Positions 1-12,300 of a stretch of 64,000 nt of DNA are shown here, in pieces. Positions within the stretch are counted from its first letter, which is position 1, and each line of letters begins with the position of its first letter. The stretch lies in assembly GCA_007844125.1 (NCBI GenBank), contig CM017565.1:12204618-12268617 (forward strand), in the 5' to 3' direction. The translations under genes were made by a program, and so were the position numbers. This DNA is from Sinonovacula constricta. Its lineage: Eukaryota; Mollusca; Bivalvia; Cardiida; Solecurtidae. The notes beneath the pieces are model-generated. The model made no database searches. It was not told the origin of the DNA and saw only the letters and a program-made list of their open reading frames with translations.

Positions 1-289
1 TCAACTGGCATATAAAAAGGACAAATTAAAAAAAACATCCACTTAATATCATTTAATATAAAAATAATCAAATAGACCAAAAATGATCTTTTGTGTAAAG
101 TAGGTTATCTGTTCACTTTGTAGTTTACACTAGCACTTAGTGAATAAACTACCTTATGTTAACAAATTTGTACTGACAGTTTAGAAATAGTCAATTGATA
201 TTTTTAATGAAAAATTGTGTAAAAACACCATTTTTTACTAGGTACATCGGCAATCAGTTTCTAGTGTGAATGTCAAGAGAACTACTTAC

Positions 290-384
290 CCATCCTTGAT
301 CTTGATGGCTGCCAAGATATTCCTACAGACATCTGTGCTATGGCCAGTATGGCGTACTAATTCCTCTACATTCATTTTCTCAAG
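290..384 (-). CDS. ZCCHC2/14-like: Exon 9: helical segment, last exon in window
   Basis: Codes residues 435-465 plus 2 nt: LEKMNVEELVRHTGHSTD then VCRNILAAIKIKDG. The acceptor gtaccaccag|CTT and the donor GATGG|GTAAGT (intron G at 289) are good. It directly extends the exon 8 helix. The L-x-x-M-x-x-E-E-L pattern is reminiscent of a SAM-type helix, but too short to assign. The gene continues left of position 1. Confidence 0.78.
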
Positions 385-3300
385 CTGGTGGTACAGACAC
401 AATATTATTACCAAAACAGTATACTATAAGAACCTATAATTAAAAAGAATGATAAACACTACCTAAAACAGAATGAAGAAATTTCAATACATAAATCAGT
501 CCCACTCACATAATTAATGTTACTATGTTTGACAAGCTTTCAACAAAGACTACCAAAAGACAATCATTTACTTAAACAAATACTTCTTTTCTGAGCGAAT
601 ATTTAGAGCAGTAAAAACTGCCAAATCTTGACACATTTCAGAGCCCTCTAAATGTCTGAATTGCAGAGTTTTCTGAATAGACCCTTTTGCCAATTGGCCA
701 ACTTTAACGAGTCATGTGACCCGCAAGATTCAGAATGAGGCCACAGGTGACAGAATCAGCGATATACAGGTGTTTCGGTAAATGACCTGTTTGGTAAATT
801 GATCTTATATAGTAAATGGGCTGGACGTTTTGTTAATTTGGTGAATATTTGGCATTTTATATTGAAATACACATATTTACAGTGAACTCATGTACCACAG
901 TATTCACTGATAGGTGCATGGACATTGAGTAAACTTCAGCGGCATAGATATCACCATAATGTCTGTAAATACATGGACATCACCCTTTGTGTAATATTTT
1001 TTTCTTGTCAGAAAGAAGATTACATTCAAAGTGAAACTCCACTGCAACAAAAACATTTTTTTAATTCACAGTGACAAAAGTAACAGTTAAACCTTAAATC
1101 TGTGTTCCTGTTAAAAAAAAAATGCCTTCATAGCGTAACACAGCGTACACAGAACAATTGGTTTTGTATGAAATTAAATAACGACTGAACAAAACTTATT
1201 GCTGATAGTATATTTCATAAGTAATTAAAGTATAAATTACATAAGGCTGTAATGATACGCTTGAAGCATACCACGTTATATTGCTATACTGAAAGATCAT
1301 ATTGCAATACTTACAACATATTGCCATATTTGATTAAACTATTATATGGAGCTTTACACCAATGTGTAGAGTGTAAAATGACATAGCTTTACAAACTTTA
1401 TAACAGGTAAACACAGCAAAAGAAAGTAATAGGCCTAGAAGGTAGCAATGTAAATCAATCAAACAACAAATTTACTGCTAAAAATCACAACAATCTAGTG
1501 CGATGCAGCCAGTTCACGATTCACGAATGCATTTAGGTTGGTTGTAACATGCCACCGTATCTTAGATTTCGCATGAAAATGTTGACAAAATTCAACACCT
1601 TTAACAATTTTCTTTGCTGAACTGTCAATTTTTACCTAGAAGTTGCCCACCACAATAGCTTTTTGCCATTTAATTGGCGTTATTTCGAAAAATCAATCGA
1701 CTCAGCCATTTTCTTTACATTATGCAACTGTCTTGTTAAATTCAAAGTGTGGAACAAATGGTAAAGATGACGTTCTAAGTATCTGCAACGAACTATCCTA
1801 TAACAATGCATCTACTTTTAGTAAACTTTAATTCCAATAGATTCATGTTTCAATGCAACATTGTTTTTCTTAAATCCAGAACTGAAATTGTCAAATCAAA
1901 AGCTATAATCTAGTTTCAAACTCTTATTGAAAGGAATACCGCAAACGCAAACTGAGTATGTTGCTTTTCCCGAGTGGTTTAGAATTAACTCCCCTACCAT
2001 GTATTTGACATCAGACTACATTCTCAGTCAGTTATCTTTGACTCTGGATACTACGAAATGGTGGCAGCAAACAAAGTTGATAAAATATCGTAAAACCAGT
2101 ACATTCATTGTGATTCATGGTACTGTATTGACTTTACCCAGTATCGCAATATACCGGTATACCGAGACAGCCCTAATATTACATAAGTAATTTATACTTA
2201 TCTTTTCCACATCAAGTAGAAAGACTGCAGCTGTATACTTTGATGAATTGGGGTGAGTGATTTAAAGACAAAATGTTTGCTTTCGCTTAATCATATATCA
2301 CTACCTGTAGGCCCATTACTATTTACTTATTAGATAATTAACTATAGATTTAACATTTACTATGACTAAATATGTTTGAACTGGGTCAATATGTTCCACC
2401 TAATGTGTATTGCTCAAAAACATTTTGTACAGAAATATCTTTGAAGTCGATTTCTTTCTACACTGATAATCAAAATTTACAAAACTTTTAGTCATGTCAT
2501 GTGTTCTAAAATGAGTACTGTATGCTGTCACGTGTTTTATTAAGGTAGCCTTGGTTACTGGATTGGACATGATGTAACTGGCGGGAGATCGAGTGGGTAA
2601 GGGGCGCCACAGGACACGCATATAATTTTGATTGATTAGGTAAACAAGCCTAACAGCTGGTCCCTGTAGAAAGCACTTTGTCACAGCACCAAAGAACCAT
2701 GTGGCTCTTTATAATACAACAAAGGATTTACTTTATGTGGAGTTCTTAGCTTCGAATGACGTATGGCAAAAAGCGATATTTCTTGAAAATGGTTAACCAA
2801 GTGCATGCTTTAAAGTTTTATTAGAATATATGCTGTTTACATTACATATTGTATGTTTTATTTTGTGTACTAACTGAACAAAGCCTGTTTAGTTTCCAGC
2901 TTTCGCATGAAACATTTCGAGCCTAAAAAATTGCATGTAAAATAGTTTAAAAATGGAAATCAGAAAATCAAAATGCCTGATTTTTGTCACATAAAGTTGC
3001 CTCATACCTATGCAAACACACCCATACAAACAAAACCTATTTTCCAACTATACATAAGAAAACTCTATTCTAGCATTTTATCGCTATGCATGTCTCAATT
3101 TAAGGCACACTGCACAGTTTTGTCATTTAACCAACAGAATATTGCATAATTCCAATAAACTAAAGATGCCCTTTGCTCCGATACAGTAAGTTCTACAGTA
3201 TATGTTTTAAGTCTTTTACATTTAAAGCATCCAGTTCTTCCAATGAAAGCGATAGTTAAATTTCAATGTCGTCCATTTTCTATAAGCAGAAATGGGGACC

Positions 3301-6300
3301 TGTTACGTATGGCATCGTTTTTGATTGGCTGTGTCACATGACAACAAGAAAATCGCCAATTAGGAAACTGGTCTCTAGTAAAATAGTTTTATTTTTAATA
3401 TAAATTGTGTAAGTATGTTTAATGTAAAGAAGAGGGCCATGATGGCTCTTAATCACTCCCCTGAGCCTTTAGTAGGTTCACATATGGCATCAAGTAATTC
3501 AGAGTTATTAACGTTAGAAATCTTTGGTGAAGATTGGACCATTAGTGTGGCCACTGGGCTAACATTTTCAAGAATTTTACCTAGTGACCTTCTGAATCCA
3601 TGTGACCCAGTTCAAATCCCATGGAAGATTTCATACAGGCAAACTTTCTGGTCAAGTTTGGTGAATACTGGGATATCAATGTGGTCTCTAAGAGTGTTCA
3701 AGTTTTTTTAAGATTTGACCTTCTGAACTACCTTTTGACCCCACATGACCCAGTTATGAACTCATCCAAGATTTCATGCAGACAAACATTCTGACCAAGT
3801 TTGGTGAAAATTGGTCTATAAATGTGGCCTTTTTTGTGTTTACAAGCTTTTTCTAAGATTTTACCTAGTGACCTTCTTTTTGACCCCACTTGATCCATAA
3901 GAACTCATTCAAGAATTCATGCAGGCAAACATGGTTAAATTTATTGAAGATTAGGCCATAAATGTGGTCTTTAGCATATTCACATATAGTTTCTGACTCC
4001 ATATGACCCAATAATGAACTCATCCAAGATTTAATGCAGACACACACTCTGACCAAGTTTGATGAAAACTAGATAAAAGCCAGAGCCTCTAGCGTGTTCA
4101 CAAGCAAACTGTTGACGCTGCACGCCACATGAAGGACCAAGGGGTATCGGAAAAGCTCACCTTGAGCATGTTTTGCTCAGATGAGCTAAAAATGAACAGC
4201 AAGAACACACCTGTAAAAACTAAGTGTCTAATTGTCTTTCTGGTCAATAACCAATGAATGAGTGAAAACACAGCCTTTCACAATAGTTCAGTAAAAGTCA
4301 TTAGCAGCCGAGCAGAATGTAATAATAACTGGTATTGAGTACCAGCTAGGACAACACCAATTTGCATGCAATTTTAGAAATTATGTTCATGCAACTGTAC
4401 TAGTGTTGATGTAGCATGCTATGAAAACTTAACAGTGATCAGCAATTTGATCAGCAATTTCATCAGCATCTGGACAAGAGGTCAATCTTTCCTATATCAA
4501 ACTACTTAAACTGATGGCACTAGCAATTTGGTAGCTTTCTGCCTGCGTTTAACCAGAAACAATCTGCCTCTGGGAAGGCCTATTTCCCTACTGTGCCATC
4601 AAGACCTTGTTTCTTAGACAAATTATTGTTCAATCAGAATATGAGTCTAACCCTTCCATAATAACTAAGATCCTGTTTTATTATTGTTCTTTATTCAGCT
4701 AACTGTTGCTACAGTTTTCAATAATATTTGAACTGATACTTAAGATCTCAACACCTTGTATCCTCTTCTTCACTTACAGCTAACTGATAACCATGAACCT
4801 AACACCACTCACCTGTTCTCGTGAGAATCGCACCAGAGCCTCTTGTACAAGGGTGGCTAGTGAGAGATCAGGCGTGTCAGGAGCACCCGAAGGGGTCGGA
4901 GGACGACTGCTGCCTGACGGCAGAGAGATGGGAGACTGGCATGGAGAACTCACCAGTGGTGATGTTGTCTTCAACGAGATCGAGGGACTGAAAGGATCAC
5001 AAAACACACTTAAATAAGAGAAAAGATCCCATATGTTCTAAAATTTCCAAGATGGTTGCAAAAATGTCCCAATTCTAGTAAATGCAATAATATAAATTCT
5101 CTATCACTAACAATATTTACAACAATTTTCAAAGACAATAAAGAAGTTAATTATTAGGGATTATTCTAGAGCGCAAAAGGGGGCAGGGTGGCACAAAAAA
5201 GGGGCAGGGTGGCACAAAAAAAAAAGGCCATGGCACTTTCTAGATTTATAAGTTTAAAAACATAATTAGAGCTTATTCATTTGTATTTCTTGTCCATATT
5301 ATTGTATTTTATTTCTTTATGGAGAAATTATACTCATAAATAAATCAAATACCTATTCGTTCTTTTTGTTATTTATGTAATTTTGATGATATGGTTGGTA
5401 TTTCATTCAAAATCTTTGTACATTTCATAAATTTCAGGATTCTAAGTAAAAACCTTTCTCAAGAAAAACATATGCGAAATTCGATTGTCCGAATTAACAT
5501 ACACATATACCTCTGTCTGCAAAACTAATCTGGGGTGAAAAATTCCACTCCAAGTTGAGGTCGGGCGAGAAAGAATTTACTGTAGCTAGTCCTACTGGGC
5601 AAGTGAAAATTTCAGTTGAGATCGTCGATATTTGTTGTTGAATAAAAGAAAATGTAATTATTAACACTGAACAATTTTGTACTCTACCACTACATTTTTA
5701 ATCCCTCATGAAGTATGACAATTACTATATTGACAATTCTGGTCCGATATCATGGTGTTTTGTTTGAGAACAGTCAAGGTCACCTCAGGCACTGTCCTGG
5801 AATACTTGAGACATGCCAAAAAGATCAAAGGATTGTCTCAGTAACTGTCGGTTGAAACTGGTAACAAGACCAGCCCCCAACATCAAAGAAGGTGAACCGC
5901 AGCCAGAAATTGGCATATTACACATTACACAGTCTGCACAACGCCAGGTGCACGATTCCTATGGCAACAGCCTAGTTCCCAGTTTATTTCACTGATCAAC
6001 TAGTGTGCTTACAGACATATTATTCGGCGAGAACACAACTTGCATACTTTTCGTACTTTTTTCTTCATGTTTTTTCAGCTAAGAAAATGTTCTTAGTTAT
6101 AATATTCATATATTTATAAGTTTCTGTGGTGTCGCGGAATTACTTGAAATGAATTTGCCTCGTTGTGATGTTTGTGATAAACTGTTCTCCCAATTTTTTG
6201 CTGTTTGTCAAAATGCGTTGCATATGATATTTCTTTTGTTTATTTTAAGTGCTTATTCATTTTGAGTGTTTAACAGAACAGAGTTCAATTACTGGTCGAT

Positions 6301-9300
6301 GCTCATGTTCAAACTTGCTTAGCTCAGTAGTTGCAATATTCGATAAATTTGTGTAACCAGGACACATCCGGATAACAGAGCCGAATCTAGCAGTGAATGA
6401 CATTGATCATATTTCGACCAAAAAGTTAATGGGCGGTCTTAATAAGGACAAATCGGAGCTGTTTGTAGGCATTTTATGGGCAAAAAGATGGGGCCTAAAA
6501 AGGGCAGGGCGGGGCTTAAAAAGGGCAGGGCGGAGTGCCCTTCTATTCCGTGCTAGAATTATCCCTAAATTTTATACCCCCATACATGTATGGTTCATTA
6601 TTTTAAATACTGCATGGTCATATTGGTGACATCAAGCTATAATTGGTTGCAGATAGTTATAGATAATTTTCTGGGTAAAACCATTATCACAGGTCAGCTT
6701 CCCAAAATGAATGGTTTCGCTATAACTGGGATTAGAACTAACAAGGTCATAGGGCTGAGGAGTTACAGAGACTAATACTTTGTCCACAGGTGTCCACAGA
6801 CATTCTTGCGATGACAATAGAACCTATTATCCTAAAGATATAACCTTAAAAAAGTGAGTTTTCTGTAAATTAGTTAACTAATTTTACCTATGAGTAGACA
6901 CGTTGTACATCACAGGGTTGGTCGCTGGAGACAGGTTGTCAATGTCACCTGCAACACATATCAAATAAAAAACATGTACATACAGATAATAATCCTACTC
7001 AAATGCATCATTTTCAAACATTAATGAAGCAAAAGAGTATGAATGTTTTGTTTTGTGAAAATGACATGTTAACTTTTCTTTCACTTTATGAGGGTACAAT
7101 TTAGCTGTCAAAGCAACACTTGCAAACTTGTACAATCTTTTTAATATGGATGTTTGTTTATTGCATTGATCATCCCACCAACAGTATTTCAGTTATCTGG
7201 AGACTGTGTCCAGTTGAAGCAGATAGAGTGCTGCCTTCACTGTGTATAGCATGCCATGAACACCTGGCATGATATAACATCCAGTCACATTATTCTGACA
7301 TCCGGGCCAACCAGTCCTGGAACTACCCTTATATTTGCTTAAGCGTTAGCAAGGAAGCAATACCAGTACCATTTTTTATGACTATGTCGCAGCTAGGGAT
7401 CGAACCCGAGGACTCCAGTATCTGGAGCCTAACACTTCTTTAAATAAACTATTCCTGTATCATCTTAGCCACAGTCAAGATTACACAAAGAAAGAAAATC
7501 TAAGTCTATAATAAAAGATCAACAACTTTATCCTCCCTATACAAATAATGAGTATTTAATATGCCAAAGCATTGACTACTAAGTTTAGCCTTTGTTCTGT
7601 ACTTTTATTTATTAATTTATTAATGTTACCTTTTAGCTTGCTATGTTAATACTAATACTAATTGTTTACAAACTGACTAAAAACTTCATGACAGGGTGAA
7701 AAAGCCTAACTGCTGGAGACTCAGTAGCTAATAGTGCAGCTCCTGATCAGGTAACACCCAGCAGGGAGATGGCTATCTGGATCTACACTATCTGCCTAAG
7801 CTTAAAAAAGCTAGGGCTATACAAATGCTGAAATATTTCCTTAGAGGACACTGAAAAAATTACCAATTTCTCCATTGAGACAAGGGGTTGATGAAACCGT
7901 CTGGACTTTCACAGTCATGTTTATCACAGGGTCTTCCTCTGAGACAGATAATTAATGACAAAAAAATAAGGACCAACATGTTTTTCAAATTGGAAATAAT
8001 TAATGGGATCAAAAGCCTTATTCTTAAGATTACAATTCTTTGCACATCATTTCTGTTATTTTTTTCCTAGCTCTAATATTTGCATTTATAAATCCTTCAG
8101 CTGATTTATGGCAATAATGATAACACTTATGATTAATGACAAGATTGAGTTTATCTCCAATACAATAACAATAGATGCTTGTAAAACCTATATCCAGCTT
8201 TACTGTCTGGCAATTAGACCTATTAGTGATCCTTAAAACCATTCTGTAAATTACCTCCAAGCTTACCATTTTACTTCTTAGGCATTAACAATTACAAAAA
8301 CGTGTAACACATCATGGTTGCTGTGACCTTAACCTTTCACCCACACACCCCTCAATCAATAGGGAGCATTAACTCTCTGGGAGCAAATCTGAGGAATATG
8401 GGTTTCTCTAGAAACTGTGTCAATCTCTTTAATCTGTAATTAATCAGAAATGTAATGGTGCATCAACCAGATGACATCTGCAAGACAATATGCTCCTTCT
8501 TGTTAGAGAAGGAAGGAGAGGGGGAGGGGGAGCACATAATAACAATACAAACATTCATGTTTCAATGTCTCACCTTCTGAGGCTTTTGTTTGAGTTTCCA
8601 TGGCAATGTCTTGTATACTAGCCTGTGGCCGTGGACTAGTGGAGGCATCTGCCCTCAATACTTGCATCCCATATTTGATGGGCTCAAAAAAGTTGGAGAA
8701 GAACTGGCACTGCACCACATGCCCTGGGAGCTTGTTGAGAGACCTAGTGTAGACTTGTATATGCTCCAGGGTACCCTTGCTGTGGTTCTTCATGGTTCCT
8801 GGACAACGAAACACTCACAGTTAAGACTTTAGCCATGTAATTCACTTCCAGTCAATTAGAAAAAAAAATCGGCAGAAGGCTATTTTTGGATTGAAAATTG
8901 AACAGTACTTCGGGACTGTTTATGTTTTGGGTTTAGTGTCCCACCAGCAGTATTTCAGTTATCTAGAGATGATGTTCACTTGAAGCAGATATTGTGCTGC
9001 CTTCACTGTGTGTAGCATGCTGTGAACACCTGGAATGATACCACACCCAGTTACATTATCCTGACACCGGGCCAACCAGTCATGGAACTACCCTTATATT
9101 TGCTTGAGTGACATCGGGATTGATCTGTTTTTATTTGGATTATAATTAGTAACAAGCCAGCTTTTCCAAATGGAAATCTGCTTTCAATAAAAATGATTTG
9201 AAATCTCCCTGCAATATACCATAAGGTGTAAGGCATGCATACAAAATGCATGACTGAAATATATACAGACAGCTAAATCTGGTCTTATTAGTATTTAAGT

Positions 9301-12300
9301 GTCGCAAGTATTTGGTGGTGCACAACGTCTAAACAACCCATCTAGCCTAATACAAGAGGCCGTCAGAGATGGGTGATGCTCCCCGAATGGGTACTTTGTC
9401 ACAAAGGGCAATGACTTAACAAGAGCCGGTCAAACCGGGTAGTTTGTCAAAAACAGTTGTAAAATCCGACTTCAAATAACGAAGTTATGGGCCGGACAAG
9501 GTTTTGCTGCAAGGTCATGTTGTGACCTTGACCTTCAAGGTAGCGACCCAAATGTTGCTCGCGACATGTCGTCTCAACATGGTGATCATTTCTGTGAAAA
9601 AGTTTCGAAATCCGACTTCAAATAATGAAGATAACGGCAGGACACAAGTTCACTGCAACGTCAAGCTGTGACCTTGACCTTCAAGGTAGGGACCCAAATG
9701 TTGCGCGTGACACGTTGTCTCAACATGGTGATCATTTCTGTGAAATAGTTTCGAAATCCGACTTCAAATAACAAAGTTATGGGCCGGACACGATTTTGCT
9801 GCAAGGTCGCGGTGTGACCTTGACCTTCAAGGTAGGGACTTAAATGTTGCGCGCGACACGTCGTCTCAACATGGTGGTCATTTCTGTGAAATAGTTTCGA
9901 AATGCGACTTCAAATAACAAAGTTATGGGCCGGACACGATTTTGCTGCTAGGTCGCGGTGTGACCTTGACCTTCAAGGTATGGACTTAAATGTTGCGCGC
10001 GACACGTCGTCTCAACATGTTGGTCATTTCTGTGAAATAGTTTCGAAATCCGACTTCAAATAACGAAGTTATGGGCCGGACACGATTTTGCTGCAAGGTC
10101 ACTGCTGTGACCTTGACCTTCAAGGTAGGGACCCAAATGTTGCGCGCAACACGTCGTCTCAACATGGTGGTCATTTCTGTGAAATAGTTTTGAAATCCGA
10201 CTTCATATAACGAAGTTATGGGCCGGACACGATTTGCTGCAAGGTCACGCTGTGACCTTGACCTTCAAGGTAGGGACCCAAATGTTGCGCGCGACACGTC
10301 GTCTCAACATGGTGGTCATTTCTGTGAAATAGTTTCGAAATCCGACTTCAAATAACGAAGTTATGGGCCGGACACGATTTGGCTGCAAGGTCACGCTGTG
10401 ACCTTGACCTTCAAGGTAGGGACCCAAATGTTGCGCGCGACACGTCGTCTCAACATGGTGGTCATTTCTGTGAAATAGTTTCGAAATCCGACTTCAAATA
10501 ACGAAGTTATGGGCCGGACACGATTTGGCTGCAAGGTCACGCTGTGACCTTGACGTTCAAGGTAGGGACCCAAATGTTGCACGCGACACGTCGTCTCAAC
10601 ATGGTGGTCATTTCTGTGAAATAGTTTCGAAATCCGACTTCAAATAACGAAGTCATGGGCCAGGACACGATTTTGCTGCAAGGTCACGCTGTGACCTTGA
10701 CCTTAAGGTAGGGACCCAAATGTTGCGCGCGACACGTCGTCTCAACATGGTGGTCATTTCTGTGAAATAGTTTCGAAATTCGACTTCAAATAACGAAGTT
10801 ATGGGCCGGACACGAATGGGACGTACGGACGGACTGATGGAGGGACGGACGGACAAGGCGGCGACTATATGCTCCCCCGAAAGTTTTCGGGGAGCATAAA
10901 AATATAGATTATTTTTGTACCCTTTATAAAATTATGTCTGCCTGCCAGGATATTCTTTTGTGAGATGTCCTTCACTCTGATCCATGAGAACAAACAATGA
11001 AACATTGTGTTGTTGGTCCAATCTAAGCTTACCTTTGATAGCAGGCAGCCTCAAGGACTTGCAGGTACACTGGGGCTCATCAGGGAACATCTGCAGCAGC
11101 TGCACAAAATCAGGATGGAAGTTGTGATGAGTTTTTATAGGCAGTAGAAGGTACTAGTACTCAAAATGTACAAGACTATTGTTTTCAACTTATATTTATG
11201 TCTACAATAACCTATCATGGCACTATTAACTTAGTCAAATAGAATAGGTACTAATCATAAATAAGCTTGACCTTGACTTGATTTGATGTACAATAAATTT
11301 CAGTAGTTATTTCTCTGTAAAATATAAGCATTTAGCTGTATCATTTTTTCACCACTTCTGACCGTTCTTTCAGTAAATATTTCTGTGTAGTGTAAGGAAT
11401 TGCATCAGCCTTTATCATTTACTCACTATTACTGAACATACTTTCAGGACATTTATCTGTAGCATATGAGGAATGCATTAAGTCTTTATCATTCCTTAAC
11501 TGCTACTTGCAGTGTTTTCAGCACGTATGTCAATAAAATATAAGGAAATGCATTCATGCCTTTTTCATTCGCCCTACTACTGACCTTGTTGTGAAATTCA
11601 TGCAGCTGATCATAGGTCCTATACACTTCCCTCTTTTCTCCATTGGACCAGGTCACCTGAAATACCATCAAGAGAATGATTGGCTGGTTCACCGTTGTTT
11701 TGTTTTTAACATGCCACCCACAATATTTTAGATTTCAATAGAACCAATTAGTGCTGCTTTCCCTCCTAAAGAATGGCATGGGCAAAAAATCTGAATAAGT
11801 CTTACATTCGGGCAACCAGTTTATTCTATACAAGACAACTGTTCCAATAGATTATGTGACAGAAATGGTAACATATCATTGACCCTTCCTCAGGTATTTA
11901 ACTTACAGGCCATTTGGCCAATCAGACAGCTGGATTGCCACCACCCTCATGGACACAACCCCTGAATAAGTCTGGACAACCAGCTCTTTATACAAGACAA
12001 ATTGTACAAGTTCTAATTCAAACAAAATTTAGCCTAACATCAAACACACTAGCTCCCTTCTCCGGTAGTGTTCAATGTGTAATCTACGGTACTGCCTAAC
12101 AAGAGCTGGCTGAGTGTAAGAGATACAAGAATATGTTGACAGAAAATCGTCTTTACTATTGAGCCTTCCTCTGGTATTTGACTGTCATGCCCTTTTAGCC
12201 AGGTATTTGATAGACAAGTCCTTTAAGCCAATGAGATAGCAGGATTGCAATACAACTCCACGTGGCTCAGTGCTTGGTTAGACAGAGGAAAGATAGTTAT

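Larger units (their letters stand above)
385..4812. other. Intron 8: mostly unassigned, two interspersed repeats
   Basis: AT-rich intron with no further exon that fits the phase-0 junction between its flanking exons. It contains the repeat at 1925-2180 and the GGCCATGATGGC-type repeat at 3429-4188, both listed separately. The remainder (385-1920, 2190-3420, 4190-4810) shows nothing I can name. Confidence 0.5.

Noticed and set aside
3415..3711. 98-codon frame on the plus strand
   Set aside because: It lies within the GGCCATGATGGC interspersed repeat and has no protein motif.
9986..10856. Four minus-strand frames sharing RPITSLFEVGFRNYFTEM
   Set aside because: This is the same phase read through consecutive 145-bp tandem units, not a gene family.
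10886..10910. Helitron 3' end, because of the terminal hairpin
   Set aside because: No CTRR follows the hairpin and the left end carries a matching inverted repeat instead.
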